Of a DNA stretch of 63,970 nt, positions 52,769 through 61,551 are shown one piece after another. Each line of letters begins with the position of its first letter. The first letter of the stretch is position 1. The notes beneath the pieces are model-generated. The model was not told the DNA's origin and ran no database searches. It saw only the letters and a program-made list of their open reading frames with translations. This DNA comes from an uncultured Blautia sp. (GTDB lineage: Bacteria > Bacillota > Clostridia > Lachnospirales > Lachnospiraceae): NCBI GenBank assembly GCA_900543715.1, contig UQSX01000010.1, positions 1 through 63,970 of the forward strand, written 5' to 3'. The position numbers and the translations under genes are program-made.

Positions 52769-53500
52769 TTAGCTTTCCATCTCCGAAAGCGCCTCTTCGT
52801 CTGCTACCAGGATAACATTGGGATGGAGCTGGAGGATAGAAGCGGGAATCTGAGGGGTGATCGGTCCCTGAAATGCTTCTTTTAAGATTTTTGCCTTTCC
52901 TTTTCCATTAGCAACCATAAGTATCTGTTTTGCGGCCATGATATTCTGGATGCCCATAGTGTAAGCCTGAGTAGGAACCTGCTCACGGCTTTCAAAGAAT
53001 CTGGCATTTGCTTCGATAGTGGGTTCCGCCAGATCTACGCAGTGGGTCTCTTTTGGAAAATGATCTGCAGGTTCATTAAAGCCGATATGGCCGTCATGTC
53101 CGATGCCCAGAAGCTGAAGGTCCTGCTGCCCTGCCTGATGGAGGATCTGATTATACGCTTCACAGGCCTTCTGGCTGTCTGCCTCTCTGCCGTCAGGAAG
53201 AAAGGTTTTTTCGGGACGGATATTTACATGGGAAAAAAGGTTTTCTCTCATGTAATAGGCATAGCTCTGGGGATCTTCTCTATCCAGTCCTTTGTATTCG
53301 TCCAGGTTCACGGTAGTAACTTTGGAAAAATCCAGATCTCCTTCCTCATAGCGGCGGACCAGCTCTTTGTAAATTCCTACCGGACTGGAGCCTGTAGCAA
53401 GTCCCAGCACACAGTCAGGCTTCTCTGTCATAACAGAAAAAATAATATTTGCTGCTTTTCTGCTTACCTCATCGTAATCTCTGGCTTTGATAATCCTCAT
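52769..53500 (-). CDS. nagB: Glucosamine-6-phosphate deaminase
   Basis: 243 residues. Converts glucosamine-6-phosphate to fructose-6-phosphate and ammonia. Family landmarks: GLATGSSPVGIYKELV (phosphate loop), TVNLDEYKGL with the catalytic Asp, LLGIGHDGHIGFNEPA with the ring-opening Asp-His pair. AAGGAG lies before the ATG. It follows an RpiR regulator gene after 16 nt, so the pair is an operon. It would handle amino sugars from host or mucin glycans along with the NahK-sulfatase locus. Confidence 0.95.
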   Translation of the reverse strand: MRIIKARDYDEVSRKAANIIFSVMTEKPDCVLGLATGSSPVGIYKELVRRYEEGDLDFSKVTTVNLDEYKGLDREDPQSYAYYMRENLFSHVNIRPEKTFLPDGREADSQKACEAYNQILHQAGQQDLQLLGIGHDGHIGFNEPADHFPKETHCVDLAEPTIEANARFFESREQVPTQAYTMGIQNIMAAKQILMVANGKGKAKILKEAFQGPITPQIPASILQLHPNVILVADEEALSEMES

Positions 53501-53516
53501 TTTTCTTTATCTCCTT

Positions 53517-54374
53517 TTAAAATAATTTATCCATAACAGCTTTTGAGGCGTTTTCTCTGTATTTTCTGCTGGTCTCATAGTTTCTCCTCCGATATTCCTG
53601 GTAAAGGAGATCTATGAGGTACATCTGTCCGATCTTTGCAGATACAGACCCTCCCTCCATTGGTCCTTCATTGGCCCCGGATTGAAGGACCACATCGCAG
53701 TAAGCGCTGAGGGGAGATTTCTGGAACCGGGTGATACAGCCGATCCCTGCTCCCGCCCGCCGGGCGATCTTTGCTGTGTAAATATTATCTTTGGTGGCCC
53801 CGGAGTAGGAAAGAAACACCAGAAAGTCTCCCTCTGTCATAGAGGCTGCTGTAACCGCCTGCATATGGGGGTCTGCTATACTGTATGCTTTTCCTGATAT
53901 ACTCATGAACTTATTTCCTGCTTCCTGAGCGATCAGCTGGCTGTCGCTGATGCCAAAGAAAAAAATCCTCCGGGCTTTCTCCATTCTCTCCAGAAACCCC
54001 TCAAAACTTTCCTGGTTTAAAAGCCGGTAAGTTTCTTCCAGAGCCTCTGTGTGCTTCTGAAGAAGCCTTTCCGCAGATTCCTTCAGAGTTTTTTCCAGGC
54101 TCTGATTGTCTTCCCTGGGCGCCCATTCCTCGTCCTGTTCACTCATTCCCAGAGAAAGCTGCATCTTAAACTCCTGATATCCCTGAAGGTTCATGGTCCT
54201 GCAGAACCGGTACACACTGGTCTCTCCTACCTGACAGGCATCTGCCAGATCGGTAATCGACATAAACAGTACCTGCCGTGGATTCTGAAGAACATAGTCC
54301 GCCACCTTTTTCTCCACCTTTGTAAAAGAATGATAGGTTTCCTCAATGTTCTGCATAAAATGGTTCTGGTCCAT
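53517..54374 (-). CDS. RpiR/MurR-family regulator of nagB
   Basis: 285 residues. N-terminal HTH_6 domain (FTKVEKKVADYVLQNPRQVLFMSITDLADACQVGETSVYRFCRTMNLQGYQEFKMQL) and a C-terminal SIS sugar-phosphate-binding domain (RIFFFGISDSQLIAQEAGNKFMSI, FLVFLSYSGATKDNIYTAKIARRAGAGIGCIT). AGGAGG precedes the ATG. The probable effector is a sugar phosphate such as glucosamine-6-phosphate. A perfect 17-bp palindrome in its promoter is its likely operator. Confidence 0.88.
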   Translation of the reverse strand: MDQNHFMQNIEETYHSFTKVEKKVADYVLQNPRQVLFMSITDLADACQVGETSVYRFCRTMNLQGYQEFKMQLSLGMSEQDEEWAPREDNQSLEKTLKESAERLLQKHTEALEETYRLLNQESFEGFLERMEKARRIFFFGISDSQLIAQEAGNKFMSISGKAYSIADPHMQAVTAASMTEGDFLVFLSYSGATKDNIYTAKIARRAGAGIGCITRFQKSPLSAYCDVVLQSGANEGPMEGGSVSAKIGQMYLIDLLYQEYRRRNYETSRKYRENASKAVMDKLF

Positions 54375-54418
54375 GTTCTCGCCTCCTGCTGTTGTGTTCT
54401 GATGCTAGGGTAACATAG

Positions 54419-54435
54419 TTGAAAATTTTTTTCAA
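54419..54435 (-). promoter_or_regulatory. Palindromic operator of rpiR-nagB
   Basis: TTGAAAATTTTTTTCAA, arms TTGAAAA and TTTTCAA around TTT, a perfect 7+3+7 palindrome. It lies about 45 bp upstream of the RpiR start, at the expected promoter, and fits the TGAAA/TTTCA half-sites seen for several RpiR regulators. Confidence 0.6.
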
Positions 54436-54482
54436 TATTTTTTATAATAAAAATTTCTTTTATTTTCAGCTTTTCTCCTTTC

Positions 54483-54511
54483 TTGCCTTTTATCATCGTA
54501 TATTCTATACT
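54483..54511 (+). promoter_or_regulatory. Promoter of the UvrA-like gene
   Basis: TTGCCT (54483-54488), 17 bp, TATACT (54506-54511). The leader to the start codon is about 90 nt, AT-rich, with no clear hairpin. Confidence 0.55.
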
Positions 54512-54605
54512 ATTTTCAATCCTACTGAAGAATTAAAGATCCACATATTCCCGCTGTTAGTTTACATAACTATATAATATTTGTAATTAGAGAGGAGTAA
54601 TTCTA

Positions 54606-57080
54606 TTGATCAAATATATAAAAATCCGTGGCGCCAAAGTCCACAATCTGAAAAATATAAATGTAGATGTCCCCCTGAATCAGATTGTAGGAATCGCCGG
54701 GGTTTCCGGTTCCGGGAAATCTTCCCTGGCTCTGGGCGTCCTCTACGCAGAAGGCTCCCGCCGTTACCTGGAATCCCTTTCCACCTATACCCGGCGGAGG
54801 ATGACCCAGGCCTCTAAAGCGCAGGTAGATGAAGTTCTTTACGTTCCTGCTGCCCTGGCCCTGAGACAAAGGCCAGGGGTACCCGGGATCCGCAGTACCT
54901 TCGGCACCGGTACGGAACTGTTGAACAGTCTTCGGCTTATGTTCTCCAGACTTGCCAGCCACCGCTGTCCTAATGGCCATTACCATCCGCCTACCCTGGC
55001 GGTAGCTGCTGAGCAGGAGCTGGTCTGCCCGGTATGCGGAGAGCATTTCTATGGTCCTTCTGCTGAGGAACTGGCCTTTAACAGTCAGGGTGCCTGCCGG
55101 ACCTGCGGGGGGACGGGCATTGTGCAGAAGGTAGACCGCACTTCTCTTGTGCCTGATGAATCCCTGACCATTGACCAGGGGGCCGTTGCTCCCTGGAATT
55201 CTCTCATGTGGTCTCTGATGACCGATGTCTGCCGGGCCATGGGTGTACGGACGGATATTCCCTTCCGGGAATTGACCGAAGAAGAAAAGGCCATTGTCTA
55301 TGACGGCCCTGCAGAAAAAAAGCATATCCTCTACCGTCCAAAGAACTCTGAACAGACTACAGAGCTGGATTTTACTTATTTTAATGCTGTCTATACAGTG
55401 GAAAACGCCCTGGCAAAGGTAAAAGACGAAAAGGGAATGAAACGGGTGGAAAAATTTCTGAAACAGGATATCTGTCCCGACTGCGGCGGCACACGGCTGT
55501 CCGAAGCCGCAAGGGCGCCCAGGCTCCGGGATATCTCCCTGGATCAGGCCTGTGAAATGACCCTTGCGGAGCTTATCCGGTGGGTGGCAGAGGTACCCGG
55601 CTCTCTGCCGGAAGAAATGAGGCCTATGGCAGAAAGTATCTGCCAGTCCTTTCTGGATGGTGGAAAACGGCTGATGGATCTGGGCCTTGGCTATCTTACC
55701 CTTGACCGGGCTTCTTCTACTCTATCCACCGGAGAGCGGCAGCGCATGCAGCTTGCCCGGGCTGTGCGGAACCGGACTACCGGCGTCCTGTATGTGCTGG
55801 ACGAGCCTTCTATCGGACTTCACCCTTCCAATATTGTGGGACTCACCAATGTTATGGAAGATCTGGTTGCAGACGGCAATTCTGTGGTCCTGGTAGATCA
55901 TGACACCCAGGTGCTTTCCAAAGCCCAATGGATCATTGAGATGGGACCCCAGGCCGGTTCCCGGGGAGGACAGGTCATTGCCCAGGGAACTGTCCGGGAC
56001 CTTTCCCGGGATCCAGCTTCAAAAATCGGCCCCTTCCTCTCCGGAGCAGCTATATCTGTAAGGGACCGGACAAAGGCAGAAGATCTTTTTGCTCTTGGTA
56101 GGATCCAGCTTTCCACCTTTGCCATCCATACGGTAAAGCCCCTGGAAGTAGACCTTCCAAAAGGCAGACTTACCCTGGTCACAGGAGTCTCCGGTTCCGG
56201 AAAGACCACCCTGGTACTGGAAAGCCTGGTCCCCGGCCTGGAATCCCTGACAAAGAAAAAGAAGCTGCCGGACCATGTGCGTTCTGTAGAAGCTCCGGAT
56301 ATAAAGCAGGTGAAACTGATCGACGCCACTCCTATTGGTATTAACGTCCGCTCCACGGTAGCCACCTATGCCAATATCCATGACGAACTGCGGAAAACTT
56401 TTGCCAAAACTCCCGCAGCCAAAGAGAAAGGCTGGAAGGCAGGGGCTTTCTCCTATAACACCGGAGCTCTCCGCTGTCCGGTCTGCGACGGCACCGGGGT
56501 AATCAGCCTGGACGTACAGTTTCTTCCTGATGTGGAGATTCCCTGTCCCCAATGCCGAGGCTCCAGATACTCCAAAGAAGCCGGGCTGATCCGGTATATA
56601 AATAAAGCCGGGGCCTCCTATTCCCTGCCTCAGCTCATGTCCATGGACGTTTCCCAGGCCCTGGAAGCCTGTAAAGATCTGAAATCCGTCCATCAGCGTC
56701 TTCAGATCCTTCAGGATCTGGGCCTTGGCTATCTGACTCTGGGAGAAGAAACTCCCAGTCTTTCCGGAGGGGAAGCCCAGCGGCTGAAGCTGGCCAGCGA
56801 AATGGGAAAGCCTCAGGCTGACTCGGTTTTCATTTTCGACGAGCCTACCATCGGCCTCCACCCTCTGGATGTCCAAACACTTCTGGGCGTGTTCCAGACG
56901 CTGATCAGCCAGGGAGCTACTGTTATTGTTATCGAACATGATCTGGATGTGATAAGAAATGCCGATTATATCATAGACATGGGACCTGGGGGCGGTCTGG
57001 AAGGAGGCCGGATTGTGGCAGCAGGTACTTTAGAGGATATAAAAAAATGCTCCCAAAGCCGGACCGGGAGCTTTCTGTAA
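54606..57080 (+). CDS. UvrA-like excinuclease ATPase (class II, UvrA2)
   Basis: 824 residues against ~940 for UvrA. Starts at TTG 54606 behind GAGGAG. Two ABC cassettes: Walker A GVSGSGKSS (32-40) and GVSGSGKTT, signatures STGERQRMQ and LSGGEAQRLK, Walker B VLDEPSIGLHP and IFDEPTIGLHP. Two zinc modules are present (CPVCG...CRTCGG and CPVCDG...CPQCRG). The stretch corresponding to the UvrB-interaction domain is short. Class II UvrA proteins like DrrC protect against DNA-binding drugs and occur beside, and not in place of, the repair UvrA. It is monocistronic. Confidence 0.88.
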   Translation: MIKYIKIRGAKVHNLKNINVDVPLNQIVGIAGVSGSGKSSLALGVLYAEGSRRYLESLSTYTRRRMTQASKAQVDEVLYVPAALALRQRPGVPGIRSTFGTGTELLNSLRLMFSRLASHRCPNGHYHPPTLAVAAEQELVCPVCGEHFYGPSAEELAFNSQGACRTCGGTGIVQKVDRTSLVPDESLTIDQGAVAPWNSLMWSLMTDVCRAMGVRTDIPFRELTEEEKAIVYDGPAEKKHILYRPKNSEQTTELDFTYFNAVYTVENALAKVKDEKGMKRVEKFLKQDICPDCGGTRLSEAARAPRLRDISLDQACEMTLAELIRWVAEVPGSLPEEMRPMAESICQSFLDGGKRLMDLGLGYLTLDRASSTLSTGERQRMQLARAVRNRTTGVLYVLDEPSIGLHPSNIVGLTNVMEDLVADGNSVVLVDHDTQVLSKAQWIIEMGPQAGSRGGQVIAQGTVRDLSRDPASKIGPFLSGAAISVRDRTKAEDLFALGRIQLSTFAIHTVKPLEVDLPKGRLTLVTGVSGSGKTTLVLESLVPGLESLTKKKKLPDHVRSVEAPDIKQVKLIDATPIGINVRSTVATYANIHDELRKTFAKTPAAKEKGWKAGAFSYNTGALRCPVCDGTGVISLDVQFLPDVEIPCPQCRGSRYSKEAGLIRYINKAGASYSLPQLMSMDVSQALEACKDLKSVHQRLQILQDLGLGYLTLGEETPSLSGGEAQRLKLASEMGKPQADSVFIFDEPTIGLHPLDVQTLLGVFQTLISQGATVIVIEHDLDVIRNADYIIDMGPGGGLEGGRIVAAGTLEDIKKCSQSRTGSFL

Positions 57081-57120
57081 AAATGTATAGTCACCTGCAA
57101 AATCTGCGGCCATACAAAAT

Positions 57121-57142
57121 CCCCTGGCATAGGCTGCCAGGG
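57121..57142 (-). terminator. Terminator of the aldo/keto reductase gene
   Basis: CCCCTGGC (57121-57128) pairs with GCCAGGGG (57135-57142). Read leftward it is followed by ATTTTG. It lies between convergent genes. Confidence 0.65.
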
Positions 57143-57165
57143 GGGGAATATGGTTATATTTTATC

Positions 57166-58017
57166 TTACTCCTGAGCATTAAAATCAATCTGCAAAGACA
57201 GATAGTTCTTAGCTGCATCTTCCAGAGACATATTGTAATATCTGGTGTTCTTATCCAGCTTTCCGATCTCTGCCATCTCCCCATCTGTCAATGTAAAGTC
57301 GAAGATGTTAAAGTTGTCCTTAATATGGTCTGCATTTTTAGAGCCTGGAATGATCACATTGCCAGCCTGTACATGCCATCTGAGGACAATCTGGGCATTG
57401 GTCTTTCCGTATTTTTCTGCAAGTTTGGTAAATACTTCTTCACCCACAAGAGATTTGTCTCCGTGCCCAAGAGGATACCAGGCCATCAGCACCATCTCAT
57501 ATTTTGCCAGATAAGCTTTCAGTTCTGTCTGAGGATAATAAGGATGAGCCTCTACCTGTACCATCTGAGGCTTGATCTCGCAGTGATCGATCACATCCTG
57601 GATCCGCTCCTGCGGGAAATTAGAAAGACCCAGGGCCTTTACCTTTCCGGCCTTATAGGCTTCTTCCATTGCCTTATATCCTGCCAGATAATTTCCTACC
57701 GGCTGATGGAGGATCAGAAGATCCACATAATCCGTATCCAGTCTCTTCAGCGTATCCTCAATGGCTTTTGCTCCGTCTTCATATTCTGTAGGCCACAGCT
57801 TTGTCACAAGGAAGATGTCCTCTCTCTTCACGCCGCTTTTCTTAATGCCTCTTCCCACGCCTTTTTCATTCATGTAGGCATTGGCGGTATCTACCAGACG
57901 GTATCCGGCTTTCAGTGCCTGATATACGGATTCTTCTGCCTCTGCAGGCTGAAGAAGAAAGGTTCCGATTCCTTCCATTGGCATTTTCAATCCATTATTC
58001 AAAACTGCATATTCCAT
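57166..58017 (-). CDS. Aldo/keto reductase
   Basis: 283 residues, (beta/alpha)8 NADPH-dependent carbonyl reductase. The catalytic tetrad is complete: Asp and Tyr in LVDTANAYMNEKGVG, Lys in LVTKLW and His in LLILHQP. The cofactor region is IIPGSKNADHIKDNFNIFDFTLT. The short, AKR5-like form resembles bacterial glyoxal or 2,5-diketogluconate reductases; substrate not resolved. Leftward TATAAT at 58056-58051 is a likely -10. It stands alone. Confidence 0.88.
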   Translation of the reverse strand: MEYAVLNNGLKMPMEGIGTFLLQPAEAEESVYQALKAGYRLVDTANAYMNEKGVGRGIKKSGVKREDIFLVTKLWPTEYEDGAKAIEDTLKRLDTDYVDLLILHQPVGNYLAGYKAMEEAYKAGKVKALGLSNFPQERIQDVIDHCEIKPQMVQVEAHPYYPQTELKAYLAKYEMVLMAWYPLGHGDKSLVGEEVFTKLAEKYGKTNAQIVLRWHVQAGNVIIPGSKNADHIKDNFNIFDFTLTDGEMAEIGKLDKNTRYYNMSLEDAAKNYLSLQIDFNAQE

Positions 58018-58152
58018 GATCCATACCTCCTGCTTTTTTAATCTGTCTTCATTATAGACCTCCCAGACAGATTACAGAAGATTCCTTTTGTTTCCGGGTC
58101 CATACCCGAAGGTTGGGAGTTCTGCATAAAGCAGCACTGCCGCCAGAGGAAG

Positions 58153-58169
58153 CACCGGCTTTGCCGGTG
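58153..58169 (-). terminator. Stem-loop after the MATE gene
   Basis: CACCGGC (58153-58159) pairs with GCCGGTG (58163-58169) with a TTT loop. No T-run; terminator role inferred from place. Confidence 0.45.
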
Positions 58170-58188
58170 AATTAGCAAATTTCTTGGA

Positions 58189-59601
58189 TCAGCCGGCTGT
58201 TTTCTGTACCGTCCTTTTCATAGTTCCAAGGGTCTTCTTAAACTGGATAGAAAACAGAACCGCTGTAAAAGTCACAGCCAGCAGGTCTGCAATAGGTTCT
58301 GCCATATAGACTGCCATGGTCTGATCAGACCGAAGGATCTGCGGCATGATGTAGATAAGCGGGATCAAAAGGACAAACTTTCTCATAACAGCCACCACAA
58401 TCGACTCCTTTGCTTTTCCTAAAGCATTAAAGGTCATCTGGCAAGCCATCTGGATCCCAAACAGGAACATGGAGCCCATATAGATCCGCAGGGCAGTCCT
58501 GGTATAATCCATCAGCTGCGGATCGGATGTAAACATTGCCGCAAATCCTCCCGGCAGCAGCATGACCAGGATCCACAGAACGATGGAATACCCAAGGCTG
58601 ACTTTCAGCAGAAGCTTGAAAGCCCCTTTGACTCTTTCCCGGTCTCCTGCGCCATAGCAGTAACTGATGATTGGCTGAGCTCCTTGTCCCAGTCCCTGAA
58701 GGGGAAGCATAGCAAACTGCATAACGCTGGTAAGGATCGTCATGGCCCCCACAGCAATGTCTCCTCCATATTTCTGCAAAGAACTGTTGAAGCATACTGA
58801 GATCACACTTTCACTGGCCTGCATGATAAAAGTAGCGACTCCCAGAGCCAGACAGGGCATGATAATTTTGGGGACAAGCCTGAGATTCCTTCTCCGTATC
58901 TTCAGGAAGGTTTTTTTCCCGCAGAGGAAGCTGACTACCCAGATACAGGAAAGAGCCTGGGAAATAATCGTAGCCAAAGCTGCTCCCCGCACATCCATAT
59001 GAAAGCCAAAGATAAAGATAGGATCCAGAATAATGTTGGCCACTGCGCCAATAAGAACAGAAAGCATACCTGTTTTTGCAAATCCCTGGGCAGTGATAAA
59101 AGCATTCATACCCAGGGTAATCTCTACAAAGATGGTTCCCAGGGCATAGATGTTCATATAATTTACTCCGTATTCTATAGTATTTTTGCTGGCTCCGAAA
59201 GCCATAAGGAAATCCCGGTTCCAGATCAGCAGTACAATGGTCAGCACAACAGAAATAAGTATCTGGAGCACAAAACAGTTTCCCAGAGTCTTTTCCGCAG
59301 ACTCTTTATCCTGCTTTCCCATAAAAATGGAGGCCCGGGGTGCGCCGCCATATCCCACCAGAGCCGCAAAAGCTGAGACGATCATGATCAGAGGCATACA
59401 TACTCCTACCCCCGTCAGAGCCGTGGCTCCGATTTCCGGTATATGTCCGATATAGATCCTGTCCACAATATTATACAGCATATTGATTAGCTGGGCCGCT
59501 ACCGTGGGAAGGGCCAGCTTAAGAAGCAGCCGTCCCAATGGTTCTGTCCGAAGGAACTCTTTATCTGTATTCATTTCTGTGCTTTGTTCTTTATGCCTCA
59601 T
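58189..59601 (-). CDS. MATE-family exporter
   Basis: 470 residues, about 12 membrane helices. MATE signatures include LALPTVAAQLINMLYNIVDRIYIGHI, YGGAPRASIFMGKQDKESAEKTLGNC and LPLQGLGQGAQPIISYCYGAGDRERVKGAF. The start overlaps the MarR stop as ATGA, so translation is coupled. Divergence from the other MATE gene at 26228 is clear. Regulation by the MarR protein and its twin operators suggests drug or metabolite export; substrate unknown. Confidence 0.9.
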   Translation of the reverse strand: MRHKEQSTEMNTDKEFLRTEPLGRLLLKLALPTVAAQLINMLYNIVDRIYIGHIPEIGATALTGVGVCMPLIMIVSAFAALVGYGGAPRASIFMGKQDKESAEKTLGNCFVLQILISVVLTIVLLIWNRDFLMAFGASKNTIEYGVNYMNIYALGTIFVEITLGMNAFITAQGFAKTGMLSVLIGAVANIILDPIFIFGFHMDVRGAALATIISQALSCIWVVSFLCGKKTFLKIRRRNLRLVPKIIMPCLALGVATFIMQASESVISVCFNSSLQKYGGDIAVGAMTILTSVMQFAMLPLQGLGQGAQPIISYCYGAGDRERVKGAFKLLLKVSLGYSIVLWILVMLLPGGFAAMFTSDPQLMDYTRTALRIYMGSMFLFGIQMACQMTFNALGKAKESIVVAVMRKFVLLIPLIYIMPQILRSDQTMAVYMAEPIADLLAVTFTAVLFSIQFKKTLGTMKRTVQKTAG

Positions 59602-60050
59602 GATTTCGCTCTTCCTTCCATTGCATTTTTTGTATTTTTAAAAAGTCTGTGGAAAAACCGGATATAGGTTTCCAGTTCTTCTTTTGTAAATCCTTCCAGT
59701 ATGGTTTCCAGAAATTCTTCTCTCACTTCATCAATGCTCTCCGTCACCGGTTCCGCCTCAGGTCTCAGTTTCAGGTGGATCCTTCTCCGGTCTTCTGTAT
59801 CCGGGATCCGTTCCAGCAGTGATTTCTGTATCAGAGCTTCTACACCTTTAGACACAGCACCTTTGGAAATCATCCTCAGCTCCACAATATCAGCCGCCGT
59901 GTTTTTTTCTGGATTGTTCCGCAGAAAACTGATGATTTCCGCTTCCGCCAGGGTAAGCTCATGCTCTGTGCAGACTCTCTTCAGCATCTTATCATACAAA
60001 CGGAACAGGTTCCGCAGTCCAATAAACAATTCTGTAGTCCTTCCCATCAT
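59598..60050 (-). CDS. MarR-family regulator
   Basis: 150 residues. Winged helix: LTLAEAEIISFLRNNPEKNTAADIVELRMISKGAVSKGVEALIQKSLLERIPDTEDRRRIHLKL, followed by the dimerising C-terminal helix. Two adjacent ATGs (60050 and 60047) follow GGGAG; the second has the better spacing. It is the first gene of the marR-MATE operon and probably represses it through the two palindromes at 60100-60128. Confidence 0.88.
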   Translation of the reverse strand: MMGRTTELFIGLRNLFRLYDKMLKRVCTEHELTLAEAEIISFLRNNPEKNTAADIVELRMISKGAVSKGVEALIQKSLLERIPDTEDRRRIHLKLRPEAEPVTESIDEVREEFLETILEGFTKEELETYIRFFHRLFKNTKNAMEGRAKS

Positions 60051-60099
60051 CCTCTCCCTTTCTTTAAATCATTAAGCAGATTCTTTCACGTCTAAAGTA

Positions 60100-60156
60100 G
60101 TTTCTTTAGAAACCGTTTCCAAAGAAACATTATAGCTCTTTAATCTTATAAGTCAA
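60100..60156 (-). promoter_or_regulatory. marR-MATE promoter with two tandem operators
   Basis: Leftward TTGACT (60156-60151), 16 bp, TATAAT (60134-60129). Two palindromes follow: GTTTCCAAAGAAAC (60115-60128) and GTTTCTTTAGAAAC (60100-60113), 1 bp apart, covering the transcription start. Confidence 0.8.
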
Positions 60157-60227
60157 GCAGCTTATTTAGCAGGACTCTGCTGAATGCTATAAAAAACGGG
60201 AAGCAAAAACAAATACAAAACAATTAT

Positions 60228-61340
60228 TCAGTTATATTTTTGGACAATCTCCTGCATCAGGTCCCATTTTGCTTCCATATCCGCCACCAGTTTAAACTGG
60301 GTCCTTGCCCGGTCCAGATTATGCCCTTCACGTTGTATCTTAAAATAATGGTCTCCTTCAAGGTAATCGGTCAAAAAACGCATGCCGCATTCGTAAGTCA
60401 TCACCTTTGCTCCCATGGGAAGAAGCTCAATTTCCCTGGGCGTCAGACTTCCCCCGCACCCTTTGAGAAAGCCTTTCACATAGGTTTCATAAAGCTCCAT
60501 GCTGCAGGATACCTTGCTCAGATCACGTTCATCCTCCGCCCCAGTGCTGGCGCCGAACCGGATGGAATCTCCGAAGTCGTTCATCGCAAGCCCCGGCATC
60601 ACTGTATCCAGGTCAATGACACAGATTCCCTTTCTGGTCACATTGTCGATCATAATATTGTTAAGCTTCGTGTCATTGTGAGTCACCCTCAGAGGTATTT
60701 CCCCTTTCTCCTGAAGCTCGCCGAAAACTTTTGTCACATCCTCATGGTCAAGAACAAACTGGATTTCTTTCCTCACAGAGTCCGCTCTGCCGCAGACGTC
60801 TTTCTCCACCGCCTGTTTGAATGCCTCAAATCTTGCTCTTGTATCATGAAATCCTTCAATGGTCTCATAGAGGGTTTCCGCCGGATAGTCTGCAAGGAGC
60901 CTCTGGAAATTTCCAAAAGCAACGGCGCTCTCGTAAAAGTCTTCAGGGCTTTTCACTCTGTCATAGCATGTGGCGTCTGTGATAAATTTGTAGGATCTCC
61001 AGTACTCTCCTTTTGAATCCACAAAATACGCCTTGCCGTCCTTTGCGGGAATAATATTCAGCGTTTCCCTCTCCGGATTTCCTCCATTTTCGATGATCTT
61101 TTTCCGAAGGTGTGCGGTTACTCCCACAATATTCTCCATCAGTTCTACTGGTTTTGTGAAGATCTCCCGGTTCATCCTCTGAAGGATTACCTTCATATCC
61201 CCCATATCGCCAATCTCAAAGGTAAGCAGATAGGTGTCATTGATATGGCCGCTGCCAAAAATCCGGCGTTCTGTAAGCCTTCCTGTAAATTTAAAATTTG
61301 CGATTGCTTCCCTTATCTGAAGTTCTGAAACACGTCCCAT
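60228..61340 (-). CDS. nahK: N-acetylhexosamine 1-kinase-like phosphotransferase
   Basis: 370 residues, aminoglycoside-phosphotransferase fold. Starts at ATG 61340 (MGRVSELQI) behind AGAGGAAAGGA; longer in-frame readings have no site. Nucleotide-binding FGSGHINDTYLL, catalytic VTHNDTKLNNIMID and metal-binding VIDLDTVMPGLAMNDFGDSIRFGAS match NahK of bifidobacteria, which makes N-acetylhexosamine-1-phosphate from GlcNAc or GalNAc in the lacto-N-biose/galacto-N-biose pathway. It is divergent from an AraC-sulfatase pair. Specificity is inferred from motifs; related sugar kinases are possible. Confidence 0.75.
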   Translation of the reverse strand: MGRVSELQIREAIANFKFTGRLTERRIFGSGHINDTYLLTFEIGDMGDMKVILQRMNREIFTKPVELMENIVGVTAHLRKKIIENGGNPERETLNIIPAKDGKAYFVDSKGEYWRSYKFITDATCYDRVKSPEDFYESAVAFGNFQRLLADYPAETLYETIEGFHDTRARFEAFKQAVEKDVCGRADSVRKEIQFVLDHEDVTKVFGELQEKGEIPLRVTHNDTKLNNIMIDNVTRKGICVIDLDTVMPGLAMNDFGDSIRFGASTGAEDERDLSKVSCSMELYETYVKGFLKGCGGSLTPREIELLPMGAKVMTYECGMRFLTDYLEGDHYFKIQREGHNLDRARTQFKLVADMEAKWDLMQEIVQKYN

Positions 61341-61420
61341 TCTTTTTTTCCTTTCCTCTGTGCATCCTGCTGTTTCTGTTCTTATTGTACGGGACATTCT
61401 GCCGGAAATCTTTATCCTAT

Positions 61421-61483
61421 ATTCTATTTGATTTGCACAATCAGCCTGTTTGCTTTGCATTTTCCGCCCATATAGGCTATGAT
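61421..61483. promoter_or_regulatory. Divergent promoters with paired AraC-type sites
   Basis: Direct repeats TTTGATTTGCACAATC (61427-61442) and TTTGCTTTGCATTTTC (61449-61464) are 22 bp apart, two helical turns. The first abuts a leftward TAGAAT (61426-61421) for nahK that has no -35. The second overlaps the rightward -35 TTGCAT (61455-61460), 17 bp from TATGAT (61478-61483). Confidence 0.6.
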
Positions 61484-61551
61484 GTATATAGCAACTAAAT
61501 CCGCCCTGAGGACGCCTCAGAGCTTCAGAATGGAAAAAAGGAGGAGAATCC

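Noticed and set aside
54603..55325. Open frames opposite the UvrA-like gene, including 56019-56939
   Set aside because: Shadows of GC-biased codons in a well-supported gene.
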